From Cymbidium sinense (Eukaryota > Streptophyta > Magnoliopsida > Asparagales > Orchidaceae), in assembly GCA_021442155.1 (NCBI GenBank), contig JAKCPB010001422.1:124001-188000 (forward strand): a stretch of DNA of 64,000 nt, in the 5' to 3' direction. Each line of letters opens with the position of its first letter. Position 1 is the stretch's first letter. Under the pieces are notes generated by a model. The model had not been told where the DNA came from. It saw only the letters and a list, made by a program, of their open reading frames with translations, and did no database searches. Below are positions 35,301-47,784 of this stretch, piece by piece. The position numbers and the translations under genes were made by a program.

Positions 35301-36579
35301 ATGTCATGATGATTAGGCTCTTAGGAAAATAAATTTTCTATCCAATCAAAATAATTCAAACTAAAAATAAACAACTTATAACCTCATCTAAAGCTTAGGC
35401 TATAAATCAAGATAAAAGAATTAGAAACCCCTTAGCTAGATGTTGTATTTTATTTCTCACATCATACATAAAAAAACATATTATTTCACTCTTGATTGGA
35501 GGGCTTCCACTTTTGCCAGAGAACTTGACTTGACCTTTGAGAGCTAGGGTGGAAACAAACATCCTTATCTTGCTAATTTTGGCCCATAATCTGATTTCTC
35601 ATGCATTAGGCATATGAATCCTAATGCCTGTGTCAACTTGATTATCCAAAATGAAATAAAACATAACAAAAAAATTTGTATTAGATTTAAGTTATTAACT
35701 CATACCCTACATGATCTAGTCTCTTAGAGAGAGTGTTTAAGGATTTACTCTCTTTCTAAATAAATAACAGCTTAGCTATCATACAAATTTATTTGACTTG
35801 CCTACATATTTTAAAATCGTAGGAGGAGTTAGTTGGCGGCCGCCCCCAAGTGATTGTAAGTCCAACATTCAGGTGGTTTATCCTCTCCGATGGAGGTAAA
35901 CTTGATACCCATTTTCACCTTAGATTTGGGTCTTGCTTTTGACCCTCACCGAAGCTCCTTATATTTAGGTTCAGAGGTTGCTACTTCCTTTTACAGGCTA
36001 TCAGCATAAATTCTGACCTCTTAGGTATTTCCAGGACTTTATATAGTTGAATTGTAAGCCCAAACTTTCTAATAAAAATTCAACTCAAACAAACCAATTC
36101 AATTTCAAAAAAATATAAAGCCCAACCATAGGATAGTTTGGGGTGCATACTAAGCTTCCTAGTATCCTAAGCATCCCCTATATCCCACTTGACTCTCTAA
36201 AAAATAAACAAATTGATAGTCCTACCTTTAGAATTTTTTGGAGATAATGATCATTTACCTTAATCGAGTCCTAAGGAATTATTCCTTAGGATGTAATTAA
36301 CTATCCTATGGAAACTTAACAAACCAATTTAAAATAAAGCTTTACTTTTCATGTAGAGTAGGGAAGAATCTCTAGTATATTTGAAGACTTTGGTCAGAGT
36401 CCTTATTAAGGTTAAAGGTCCACTGGTGACTTCTATCTTTTGAGATAAACACCTTTATCAATATCGCATCGATCACCCTAATAAGAACATCTAGATCTAT
36501 TTACAATAAGATGTTATATTTTGTTTTCATTTATCATTTTCAAAAAAGGGATTAAATGAAGGTAAGAATATACTCACCA
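29331..36579 (+). repeat. Tat long terminal repeat B (middle LTR, about 7.2 kb)
   Basis: Collinear with LTR A over its whole length, from TTGATGGCCTTATTTTTAG to TACTCACCA. It serves as the 3' LTR of unit 1 and the 5' LTR of unit 2. It differs from A by substitutions and many short indels. It has the W-box-like cluster (30,190-31,020, about 30 TTGAC/GTCAA cores counted by eye), the antisense open frame (31,162-31,452), the GAA microsatellite (35,037-35,085) and the left arm of the U5 inverted repeat (about 36,238-36,257). No gene. Confidence 0.88.
30190..31020. promoter_or_regulatory. W-box-like TTGACC/GGTCAA cluster in LTR B
   Basis: About 30 TTGAC or GTCAA cores in 830 bp. A 16-bp palindrome, TTGACCAATTGGTCAA, lies at 30,959-30,974. 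Counterpart of 13,080-13,960 and 52,020-52,860. Confidence 0.5.
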
Positions 36580-39306
36580 TGATTTTTCTGACTCATAGGA
36601 TTCCTCTCTCCATCTTTGGTAAATGATCATTCTAAGTATCGATAGTGGTTTGTACTTTTGTATGAATCCAATACTATCTTTCTTTTTGTTGCTATTTATT
36701 TCATTTAAGTTAAGCTAGCCAACATCTTTTTAGGACCTCACCTTGGACTTAAAATCTGGGTTCCCCAATTGGTACCAATGGGTAAACATAAAAATTTAAT
36801 AAAAAAAAAATTAAAGACTTCCTCCTTACCATTTTTATGGTAAGGAAAGGTTCATTCCAAAAAACTAAATACAAAATAAATCCTTCATAAAAGTCTTGCT
36901 TTATAAAAACACCTTTTTAAAATACACTTAATAAAATATTTGTACATCTAACACCATAATTGTTACATGTAGAACATTTGAAAAAATAAAACCAACAATC
37001 ATGTTTTTCAAAAGCACAAATTTGAAGATGGGCCTTTCCATTCAATACATCCAAATGTGTTGGATGGATGTTACACCTTCAAGCAAAATCACAACTTTAA
37101 AATTCCACTCAACCATTCCTCATGTTTTAAGTTAAAAATTTCCACCTTTTCAAAAAGCACATATTGAATGGAGGTTTCATTTCCAATCAAAATCAAAATA
37201 AATTTCCAAAAGGACATATGAAACCTCTCCTTTTAATATAGCCACATTTATTGAATGGAGGTTTCATTTCTAATAAAAAAAAAATTCCAAAGCACATATG
37301 AAACCTCCATTCAATATACCCACATTTATTGAATGGAGGTTTCATTTTCAATCAAAATCAAAATAAACTTTCAAAGCACATATGAACATCTCCATTCAAT
37401 ATCCAAATTTATTGAATGAAGATTTAATTTCAAAATAAAATGACACTATTTTAAAATCCCTCTTAACATATTCCATATATGATTAGGTTCGAATTTCCTC
37501 TTTTAAAAAAAAAGCAATAATCACACATAAAACTTCATCTTTGAAAAATGAAACATAAATTTATTTCCATCTTACATACCCAAATTTGTTAAATGGAAAT
37601 CTTCATTAAAATCAATAAAACACCAAAAAAAAAAAAAATTAAAACACACTTGAACTATTTTAGCATACCACATTTGTTAAAGAAGATCTCATTTTCAAAA
37701 CAAAATTTGAAACACATTTTTCAAATTTTATTAGCATACTCAAATTTGCTATGAAATTCCACTTCAAAATTCAAAACACATTGAACTTCATTTTTAGCAT
37801 ACCATATTTGCTAAAGTGAAGTCTCCATTTTCAAAACAAAATTGAAACACATTTTTGAATTTCATTTAGCATACTCAAATAAGTGAAATCTCCATTTCAC
37901 AAAATTCAAAACACATTGGAACTTCATTTTTAGCATACCATATTTGCTAAAGTGAAGTCTCCATTTTCAAAACAAAATTTGAAACACATTTTTGGAATTT
38001 TATTTAGCATACTCAAATTTGCTAAGTGAAATCTCCATTTCACAAAATTAAAACCACATTGGAATTTCATTTTTAGCATACCATATTTGCTAAAGTAAAG
38101 TCCCCATTTTCAAAAACAAAATTTGAAACACATTTTTAGAATTTCATTTAGCATACTCAAATTTGCTAAGTGAAATATCCATTTCACAAAAATTTCAAAA
38201 CACATTGGAACTTCATTTTAGCATACCATATTTGCTAAAGTGAAGTCTCCATTTTCAAAACAAAATTTGAAACACATTTTGGAATTTCATTTAGCATACT
38301 CAAATTTGCTAAGTGAAATCTCCATTTCACAAATTCAAAACACATTGGAACTTTAGCATACCATATTTGCTAAAGTGAAGTCATTTTCAAAACAAAATTA
38401 AAACACATTGAACTTCCTTTTAGCATACCACATTTGCTAAAGTGAAGTCTCCATTTTCAAAAAAATCAAAACAAAAAAAGAAACATTTAGATTTTTAGCA
38501 TACCCAAATTTACTAAAAATCCTATTTTCAAAATCAAATAAAAAAAACACATTAGGATATCCTTAGCATACCCAAATTTGCTAAGAATCATATTTTCAAA
38601 ATCAAATCATAAACAAAAGAAACACATTAGGATTTCCTTAGCATACCAAAATTTGCTAAGAGTCCTATTTTCAAAATCAAATCAAAACAAAAAAACACAT
38701 TAGATTTTTTAGCATACTCAAATTTGCTAAGAATCCTATTTTCAAAAGAAAAAAAAAAAATAAAACAATACACATTGATTTATCATTTAGCATACCCAAA
38801 TTTGTTAAATGATTCCATTTTTCAAATCACAATGATTCAAAAAAACAAAACAAATAAAGAAAAGAAGAAATTATTTTCAAACACCTCACCTAGCATACCC
38901 AAATTTGCTAAGTGAGTAAATTCCAAAATCACAAATCCAAAAAAAAAATCATTGACCCTTTACTTTAACATACTCAAATTTGTTAAATAAAGGGTCTCTC
39001 AAAAATATCAAATTCAAATATGAACCTATGGAAGCATCTCTCCAAAATATTTGAACACATTTTCAACATACCCAAATTTGTTGAAAGTGGATTCTACATT
39101 CAAAAAATTTCTGTTTCAATCTCAAAATCTTTTCTAAATCCATTTGAGCCTCACTTAACACTTTTTAGTTGTTGAGTGTGGGTTCAAATTCTAAAATTCA
39201 AATTCAAATATCAACAAAATAAAATATGATTCAAGTTTATTTTCAACATTGCAGACTTTCAGTCAGCGTTAGTTTCAATTTTAGTTTCAAATTTTAGTTG
39301 ATTGCA
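36580..39306 (+). other. Tat copy 2 leader with hairpin array (array 37,038-39,190)
   Basis: Begins with a damaged primer site (about 36,587-36,605). The hairpin array matches that of copy 1 and is somewhat longer. Examples: 37,038-37,067 (13-bp stem, identical to the first hairpin of copy 1); the repeated TTTAGCATACC-TTTGCTAAA type units from about 37,650 to 38,760; 38,954-38,996, where GACCCTTTA-TTTAACA pairs with TGTTAAATAAAGGGTC, one bulge. Loops again read CATAC-CAAATTTG. No open frame of note. Confidence 0.75.
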
Positions 39307-42300
39307 ATGGCAGAATAGAAGTATGTATTCATGTTTCCTCATGGGATGGATTTGACCTTGGATCAAGCCAGCCTTTCATGACCTGACTATGCCCACCTCA
39401 TCCACTTTGGATGAGGCTTTGAGGGGATAGATTACATATGAGGGAACTCTCACATATTAGTGAGTCAGAGTGGTCATCATTGACATGTCATCTAATTTGG
39501 AGATCCTCAAGAGGAAGATGGAAGTTCCCATAGTATGTGATAGCACCCAATTGCCCATGCACCTTAGCTAGTACCCACTCTAGCTCCCTAAAAGGGGAAG
39601 TCTCCTGATTCTAGGGATTGTCTCCCCTGCTTTCGAGGTTGGGTCTAGTTCCTACTCCACTCAAACTACCTAGACCCAGCAAAGAAATAAGAACTGCATT
39701 ATGAAGTGGTATCACACTAGCATTGCTAGGGAGTTGGAGGCAGCCACTTAGTCTGTTATAGAGGAGTTACCTCGGATGGTTTCCCTGCTAGTTACAAAAA
39801 ACTAGTTCCACCTCTCTTCTAGAGAGGATGCTAGGAAGATTTCGCCACCTCACTAGTCAAACACCACATGAGAGGAGGAGGTCAGCCATCAATTTTATGA
39901 TGAGTAGGTGGAACCAACATACGATCGGAGTCTGAGGCTCAATTTGATTTGAGACCAGTTATCCCCATAGTGGGGGAAGTTGGCAAGAGAGGAGAGGCCC
40001 GCATATCACATGTTACTAGGGGAGCATAGGTGATAGTGGCCTCCACACTTATGGATTTCTGATCGTGTGCTACTCACCGACCATCCGACAAAGATGTTTA
40101 TGGGGACTACACATCATGGAGAGGAGCTCTATCCCATGAAAGTCGTGCCTCCACCACACCGCACTTCTTGCCATCTCCTATATGTCCAGATCTACTATTA
40201 TAGCCAAGGCCATGAAGGCCACATCAGGGGAGAAGAGAACCCCATTGGTGATCTGGCTATGGCAGAGAGATCTTGTACCATCTACACCACCTACTATGGC
40301 ACAGAGAGATCTTGACCTCTTCCTCTAGTTACAGTGGAGAAGGAATGGCGACCTTAAAGCATAGTAGTCATCCCATCACCACCACCACCATAGCAAGCTG
40401 TGGAGATAGTCGCAATAGTTAAGGGAGGAGGAGATGGTTCAATCGCCCCTATGGCTATACATCCTCCTAAGAGTGCCACTCCACTCCAACAACGAAGAGT
40501 ATCTTTCCTCAAGTGAGCTAGTCCTCACAAGATGATGAGCTCAGGTTAGGTTAGGTGCTCTGCTCATGACAATGATCCCATTACCAATGATCCCATCTTT
40601 CATGTGTTTGGACCGATCCCTAAATGACATCATCGATATCTAGTGGAGAAGAAGAAATCTTTGAATATGCTGGTACCATTTAGAGGATGAAAAGATCGCT
40701 TTGATCTAATGAAGATGACCGTTAGAGGATTCTAGGGGTACACATGGTAGATACCAGGTTCCTCCTCCATGAGCAGAACTTGGAAGGGCCGAGGCCGAAA
40801 GTGAAGACAACCTACACCCAACACCTCCACAAAAAGTAGAAAGATGAACAAATAGATAGGATGGGGAAGAAACTGAGGATTGTTAGCAGTCTTAGCACTT
40901 CAGAAATAAGCACCACCAATTCATCCTACTATAGATGAGACTAGTTAGCCAGAGTTGGTGCATGTCTTAAATCCAACCAAGACTTTACCTCCAATAGAGC
41001 AAGGTAGCACCGGCCTATATAAGAAGGTAATGGATAGTACCTCCATATAGGAAAAAGATATTAGAACTATGGTAGAGTAGTAGGTAAGAGAAGTGTTGGC
41101 TCAAGCCCGAGGAGGATCATCAGTTCCAAAGGGTAAACTCTACCCAGAGGAATTTGATGCCATTCAATATCCTAAGGGTTTCATACCACCTTCTTTCAAA
41201 AGATTCGATGGCAGTGGGAACTTGAGGTAGCATATTGCACACTTTAGGGCCAATTGTTGCAACGCTGGTGGCAGTGATGCTTTACTCTTCTATCTCTTTA
41301 TCAGCAGCTTAGTAGGCATAGCCTTTGATTGGTATGCTAAACTTCCTAATAGTTCAGTGAAGACATTTGCTGAGTTGGAGCAACTCTTCATCAAGAGGTT
41401 TGTGGAGCCAAAGGGTAATTGTAGAATCTCGTGGCTCAACAAACGATGAGTCCCTCATTGATTACATTCTAATATGGCATAATTTGAGTATGAAATGCAA
41501 ACCATAGCTATCTCAATAGCATGCCATCAAGATTCTACTTAAGAATATCCATGACCCAGTTGCCTTCATGCTCAAAGGTTTCATCATCAAAACTTTTAAG
41601 AAATTAATCAACAAGGACACTTTACAAGGAGAAGCCAAACAACACCTTTTGACCAATCAATAAAGCATAAGTAAGAAAGCTTTGAGAAGAAGCAGGAAGA
41701 AGTAGATAAGGGGAATACGCCGTGAGAGCAGTTTTAGAGACCCCATGCTCCACAGCTATCACTTCCACCTCTTCTACCACCACCGAGGCAGCTCTACCAA
41801 CTACCACAATAGCCTCCATGACTTGCATCACCTCCTCCTCAGCCACATCATCAACAGCACCGGTACACATACCTGCCGCCAGCTAGTTACAGTCCACCTA
41901 CTCTTTTGGATAAACTTAATAAGCCTTATTCATTTAAGAGGGAGGTAATTAGGAAGATCTTTAATAATCTCTTATAGAAGTGATTTTAGCTACCAACTTA
42001 GAGCAGAAAGTGGGAAAAGCAATGATCCTAACTTTTGCCCTTACCACCGCATGCTATGTCATGTTTTGGAAGATTTCTTTTCATTCAAGGATTGGCTTGA
42101 ACATAGTTTCAAGATTGGTGCTATAGTTATACCAAAGGAATACCTTATGGAACAACCATTCAGTTCTATCAGGATAATCCTTGGGGATACTTATGATCCT
42201 TCCAAAACTAAAGAAGGTTGGGACATCTCCGTATCTCATACCTCTAAGAAAATTATTTCTAAAATCAAGAAACTTTCTTTGTAGGTGCCTGAGATAGATC

Positions 42301-42885
42301 AAACCTCCAACATCAAGTAAAGTTTGCAAGTTGGCAGAGCCAACTCAGGAAAAGGGGGAGCTCAACAGAAGCTATGCCAGGATAGAAGAAGTAAACCACC
42401 AACCAAGTCCGCCTCCACCATAGTTGCATACATCGAGACTACCTCTACTTCAGCTAGCTCTTCTTCTAGTAGACATCTTGTATCAGTGGATGAGGGCATC
42501 AAATCCATCACCCCTCTTACTTTACTTGATTTTTGCTATGAACCTCCTTCAAAATCCAAGAAATTGAAGAAGTTAGCTTGAATTATATCTCACTTGATGT
42601 TGTCTAAATCATTTCTAATAAAAAATTCTTCAAGTCTAAACAACAATTATAATGATCTTCCTCTTCTAATTCAGAGTTAGACATTCCTTCTCTAAATCAT
42701 ATGGGTTCATCTCTTAAGATAGACTTAGAATCATCCGATTTCGAGGGTCCCATAGGAGAAGTTGTAGCTTTGCTTGATGTGCAGGTAGAATCTTCCATTA
42801 CCCTAACACAAGAGATCACCGCAGTCAACCTCCGTAGTTGCAAGGTTCTACCTCCTAGGGCAGCACCTCAAGATAAAGGGAAATA
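39307..42885 (+). pseudogene. Tat gag, copy 2, decayed
   Basis: Candidate start ATG at 39,307, followed after an early stop by KYVFMFPHGMDLTLDQASLS and DYAHLIHFG, which look like the gag N-terminus. The capsid region is at about 41,095-41,640 (YPKGFIPPSFKRFDGSGN, AFDWYAKLPNSS, TFAELEQLFIKRF). The zinc-knuckle-like segment is at about 42,040-42,085 (FCPYHRMLCHVLEDFFSFKD), where Gly and the last Cys have been lost. The Ser-rich segment covers 42,324-42,886. Stops at 41,505 and 41,517 match those of copy 1. Numerous short deletions compared with copy 1. Confidence 0.8.
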
Positions 42886-42889
42886 AGTC

Positions 42890-43612
42890 AATAGTTCAGA
42901 TGATGAGAAGCTCCTCCACAAGATGCTCCACCCTTAGATATGCTTGTGGAAGATCAGCCCAAGGTAGACTACAATGTCTTCTCTCACTAAGAAAGTCCAT
43001 CTAAGCTAAGCATATACATGCCCTTATCTTATCCAAAGAGATGAGGAATCATTAATCAAGGCTCTCTTGATCAAAATATGCTGCTTAGCTAACCGCTATT
43101 GAGAGGAGGCACATTATTCCAGAAGCTCGGAATCACTTTCATGATGAAGACTTGGGGACATGGAGCCAACCATCCCCTACATTATAGTTGACATGCTGAT
43201 TCTGACTAGAGTTCTCATAGATCCAGGTGCATCGATGAACATTATGAGTCTAAAGACCCTAGCCTATTTGAGGATCGACATCTCTACACTCCAAGGAGAT
43301 TGGATGATGTTGAGAGGATTCAATGAACAAGGTGAGAGGGCTTTAGGTTCCATAGTGTTACCTTTGGAGATAGGTGAAAAGAGAAGCCAAGTTTTATATC
43401 ATTGATTCAAATACTTATTTCATCTCTTTGCTTAGGCCTTGGATACATCGAATAAGATGATTCCATCCCCCTCCATCGTTTCAAGTTTAGGAAGGATGGG
43501 ATTGAGTACTATGTCAAAGGAGATGAAAAGCCATTTTTAGTAAGAGAGGTTGAGATATATGAGGATGCGACCTACTATCTTCCTCAAAACACCCTTTCTC
43601 ATGAACTTAGAC
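42890..43612 (+). pseudogene. Tat aspartic protease, copy 2
   Basis: Core at 43,160-43,405 contains YIIVDMLILTRVLIDPGASM, NIMSLKTLAYLRIDISTL and GSIVLPLEIGEK. IDPGA is the retropepsin active-site position. The later part (43,405-43,605) is frameshifted but alignable to copy 1, ending in LPQNTLSHEL-like sequence. The leading segment corresponding to 25,738-25,944 is shredded by small deletions at 42,990-43,150. Confidence 0.75.
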
Positions 43613-43619
43613 AAAATTT

Positions 43620-43705
43620 GAACATAAAAGAAAAAGAAAAAGAAAAAGAAGAAAAAGAAAAATAAAAGAAAAATAAAAATCCAAGTGAACAAGAAAGGAA
43701 AATTG
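43620..43705 (+). repeat. Purine-rich linker tract, Tat copy 2
   Basis: GAAAAAGAAAAAGAAAAAG-type run with only a few pyrimidines, encoding Lys/Glu in frame with the end of the protease. Same position as in the other two copies. Confidence 0.7.
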
Positions 43706-43849
43706 AAGAAGAAGTAGAGCCGCATATCACATTACACCCATAATTCATTCCATCATTTGGACATGTGGGTAGGATGATGTGACCTCCACTAGGTAGAGGT
43801 AGAGGTAGATATAGAGGCAGTCCCAAAGGTTGAAGACCCCATGGTTTTC

Positions 43850-45600
43850 CATCACCAATAGGTTATGTTACAGTTCATAGGAGTACCCCTACTATTCACA
43901 TAGACTTGGAATCCAGCTTGGAGGATAAGTCTAATGTAATTAGTATACCAACCAACCCTCTCAACTGGTTTCATTAGAGGGGACACTTGAGCAAGACAGT
44001 GACAAAGACCAGGCTTCCAGATAAAGCACAAAAGTATTCAAATCAAATGTATGTAAAACTATCAGGCAATAGTTAGGAACCTTAGCTCTAACCTCACTTT
44101 CATCTCAAAAAGTTAAAGGTTTAGTAGTTAAGGAAGCCCCTCAGCCTTCCAGAGATGTCAAACTGAAGAGATTCTTTTTGGGATCATCATCCTCAAGTCC
44201 AAAACCTAATGTTGGACTTGATGATATTTCAAACAAAGAATTAATAGAATTGCTTTTTGACTGGTACTCTCCTTGTGTTCTTAATCTTGCAAAGAAAGGT
44301 TTGGTTCCTTATACATGGTCTAAGCATAGGTTAGAGTACTTTGAGAAGCTATGGAACAACACAAGCAAGGATAAATAATTAAGATCAGGACTAGGATTCG
44401 GTATAGTGGGTCCAGTCGATGATCATGATTACTACTTAGTTTTCACCAACCATTTGGAGTCTGATAGGTTCTTTTTACACAACACTAAATTTTATGAGGA
44501 TGGGTGTTTAGAAACTTTAGATGATCCCGATAATCTCCAAATCAAAGATGCACCACCAGAATTTGTAGAGGAGATCCGTTCAATAATTGACAAGCTTAAA
44601 GAAATCAGCCTTAGGATAAAAGAAAATCCATGCCCGACATACACTAGTTCGTTATTGAATGAAGAAGAAACTAATGAATTACTTAGGCTATTGAATGAGT
44701 TTAAAAATTACTTTGCATGGAGTTATGAAGAAATGTCTGCATTATCTTCTAATGTAGCAGTTCATAAACTAGCAATTCATCCTAGCGTTAATCCTATCAA
44801 GCAAGCTCTTAGACACATGGGATTAGAAATCAAATAATAGGTCATTTCTAAAGTCAAGAAATTGATCGATGTCGGTTTCATTAGGGAAGAAAAATACCCT
44901 ACCTAGTTTGCTAGTGTCATCCTAGTTAAGAAGAAGAATGGCCAAATTTATTTATGTCAATTTTAGGGACTTAAATAAGGCATCGTCTAAGGATGAGTTT
45001 CCTCTTCCTATACCATAACTAATGGTGGTTTTCACCTCATCTCATGCCTTCATAGATGGGTCATCCTACAACCAAATCAAGATGGCCCCAAGGATAAAAA
45101 ACACGCTTTTGAACCATCAAAATTTATTATTATAGGTCATGCCTTTGCCTTTAAAATGCCGGTGCTACATACCAATGGGCCATGACTCAGATCTTCAATG
45201 AACTCATCCATCATTAGGTTGAGTGCTATGTTGATGATCTAGTAGTCAAGAGCAAAGAAAAGGAAGACCATCTCTTTGACTTGAGAGTATTTTTTCGAAT
45301 GATTAGGATAATATAACCTCAAAATGAATCAAAGTGTACATTTGAGTACATGGAAATTTCTTGGGTTTGTTGTCGACATGGGAATAGAAATAGATCTAAA
45401 AGATCAAAGCTATCTTAGAAATGCCACCTCAAAAAGTTTAACTCAACTTAGATCTTTCAAGGATAGTTTATATCTAAGACACTTTATTTCATTTTCAACA
45501 CTTGTCAAAAGGATGCAAGTTCAAGTGGGATGATAGTGCCGCATGCCTTCGAAGATATCAAGCCATATTTGGTGAAGCTGCTAGTTCTAGCAGCCCCTAT
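43850..45600 (+). pseudogene. Tat reverse transcriptase and linker, copy 2
   Basis: The linker is relatively intact (44,178-44,378 and 44,406-44,837; DISNKELIELLFDWYSPCVL, GPVDDHDYYLVFTNHLESDR, YTSSLLNEEETNELLRLLNE). RT follows with REEKYPT, the shared TAG at 44,904, KKKNGQ, FRDLNKA (near 44,965), DEFPLPIP, and the catalytic CYVDDLVVKSKEKEDHLFDL at about 45,225-45,280, here in a clean frame. C-terminal RT motifs (FLGFVVDMGIEID, SLTQLRSF) are at 45,350-45,460. Frameshifts remain in the palm region (45,040-45,180). Confidence 0.85.
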
Positions 45601-45850
45601 CCCAAGCCACTCATCCTCTACACTGCTGCATTGGATGACTCCCTTAGTGCTTTGTTGGCCTAAGCCAACAATGAAGGGAAGGAGAGTGCTCTCTACTACC
45701 TCAGCCATCATCTGATTCCTACTGAAGAGAATTACCCACCTATTGAGAAACATTGCTTAGCTTTAATCTTTGCATCCCAAAAGCTATGACACTATATGCT
45801 TTTTCATATGGTGAACTTGATTTCGACCAATCCAATGTATCTCATGACCA
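45601..45850 (+). pseudogene. Tat RNase H (first), copy 2
   Basis: Frame near 45,610-45,840 reads LYTAALDDSLSALLA, a stop, then A-NNEGKESALYYLSHHLIPTE, NYPPIEKHCLALIFASQKL and HYMLFHMVNLIS. This is the gypsy RNase H domain directly after RT. In copy 1 the corresponding sequence is deleted. Confidence 0.8.
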
Positions 45851-45879
45851 ATGCTATCTGATGTTTGGCATGTTCCATG

Positions 45880-46290
45880 ATACTCAGATTTTGATATCAC
45901 ATTCGTACCCCCCGTGTGGTAAAAGGACAAACACTAGTAGATTTCTTAGCATCACACCCACTGCCTACTGATTCTCCACTTAGTGACGATCTCCCTGATG
46001 AACAAATCATGAACTTAGGTGAGATTGACAATAGCCGATGAGAGATGTATTTTGATGGCATGGCTTCCTTTCATAAAGGAGAAGCACCCTGATCTACTCT
46101 TTCAGGAAAGACAAGGGTAGGAATAGTTCTCTTAACTCCATACCATGATGTGATGAGATTCTCATACTATCTCCAACCTACCAATAATGAAGTGAGTATG
46201 AGGCTTATCTCAGAGTTAGCCATCATAGTGTCAAGAGCATCAACATCTTTGGGATTCTCTTGGTCATCAACTATATAGTCCTACAAGGTT
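45880..46290 (+). pseudogene. Tat second RNase H (archaeal-type), copy 2
   Basis: After FDITFVPP and GQTLVDFLASHPLP comes EMYFDGMASFHKGEA, RVGIVLLTPYHDVMRFSY and PTNNEVSMRLISELAI. The YFDG, GVVL-P and TNNEAE-type motifs mark a second RNase H domain of the kind characteristic of the Tat lineage. Frames are broken, and NNEAEYEAL has become NNEVSMRLI. Confidence 0.7.
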
Positions 46291-46399
46291 CAAACCTAAG
46301 CTTCATCATTACCACGAGTATACCATGAAGCTATTTCCCCAAATCCCAAAGTCACATCTCTCTCAAGCATAACATAGATGATGCTTTGGCAAGACTTGC

Positions 46400-47692
46400 C
46401 AAAAGAATATGTCGAAGATGAGTCCATTCCAATAAGGGTTCAAAATAGACAAGTCCTATCCCTTATTGATGTTGAACTCATCGAGATACTTTTTTCTTGA
46501 AGGGGAGGTTTATGTTTCCTATAAAGACAAGGAGATGTACTGGAGGCAACTGTTCATATATTATTTGAACATTGACAAACTACCTCAAGAAAAGTCACAA
46601 GCCCATCGGTAGAGAGCTCTCTCATGCTCTCATTGATGGCACCTTGTACCGATGGTCTTTCATCAAATGTGGTTACATTATTTAGATAAACATGAAGCTT
46701 GGAAACATAACCTAGGTACATTCGTCTACGGGAGTGCATCAGTCAGAGATGAGGATCAAGAGACTAGATACCACACCTTGATGATTACAAACTACATGGA
46801 TGTAGCTAGAGATGCCATCAATGTCGTACACGGTGGTCTTACATCAACCACCCAACATTCTACACCCTACATCATAGCCATTTGAGTGTTGGGTACCAAA
46901 TTGGGTCCATCGATCCTCCTTCTTCCAAGGATCATCAGTTTATTCTAGTTGCCACCAACTACTATTCCAAGTGGGTGGAGGCAATCCCACTTAGAGAGGT
47001 CACAGCATAGCATGTGCTTCAGTCTTTTAGTAAACATATCGTATATAGGTTCAAGGTGCCTCAATGAATTATAACCAATAATGATATTTCAAAAGCACAT
47101 GATCAACTTTTCCTAGAAGACATGGTATAGATTGAGATACTCCACCATCTACTCCCAGCAAATGGTTTTAGCAAAGCATTCAACAAAACTCTTATCCAAA
47201 TACTAAAGAATACACAATAATAAATGATGGAATAAGAAGTTGTTGAAGCGGGCCTACCACACCACATACAACTCCAACTCAATCTACCCCATTTTCCTAG
47301 TGTTTGGGTCCAAAGTCATTCTACCTTTAGAAGTTAAACTCCCATCACTAAGGATAGCATTGGATAAGATCACTATAGAGCGTAATGCAAAGTTGTGGTT
47401 AAGAGCTCAAAGGTTGAGGAGAGTCTCTATGGTTGCCAAAACCTTGAGATGTAAAGAAAATGATTCAAGCTCACGAAGCTAGTCCAGGGTCTTTCCAAGT
47501 AGGAGAACTTGTGTTAGTCTAAGGAGACCAATTTTGCACATCAAAGATGGGAGGTTTGAACCCACTTGGGAAGGCCCCTTTGTCATAGAGAAGGCTTACC
47601 AAGGAGGATATCAGTTGATTGTAAAGGGGAACACCATGCTTCAATTAATGGGCTCATTTGAAGAAATATTACCATAAATCATGTTTGAAAAT
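46400..47692 (+). pseudogene. Tat integrase, copy 2
   Basis: Pieces of integrase in order: GTLYRWSF and YLDKHEA of the N-terminal zinc-binding region (about 46,640-46,700), VARDAINVVHGG (about 46,800-46,840), then the catalytic core IDPPSSKDHQFILVATNYYS, KWVEAIPLREVT and YRFKVPQ at about 46,908-47,065, where the usual TDYFSKW Asp is Asn and the next DNG-type motif reads NND. Further on AYHTTYNSNSIYPIFLVFGS (47,250-47,310) and a C-terminal WEGPFVIEKAYQGGYQLIVK (47,560-47,630). Stops and lost acidic residues make it inactive. Integrase after RT and RNase H fits Ty3/gypsy order. Confidence 0.85.
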
Positions 47693-47784
47693 AATTATCA
47701 TAAAAGAATAAAAATATGATTCCATTCATCAAAAATCTTCTCTTCTTTTGAAGCATTTTGCTTGTAAATTCTATAACGTGTCTA

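Noticed and set aside
41622..41870. Minus-strand Val/Glu-rich open frame
   Set aside because: Antisense to the gag linker of Tat copy 2, absent as an open frame in copy 1.
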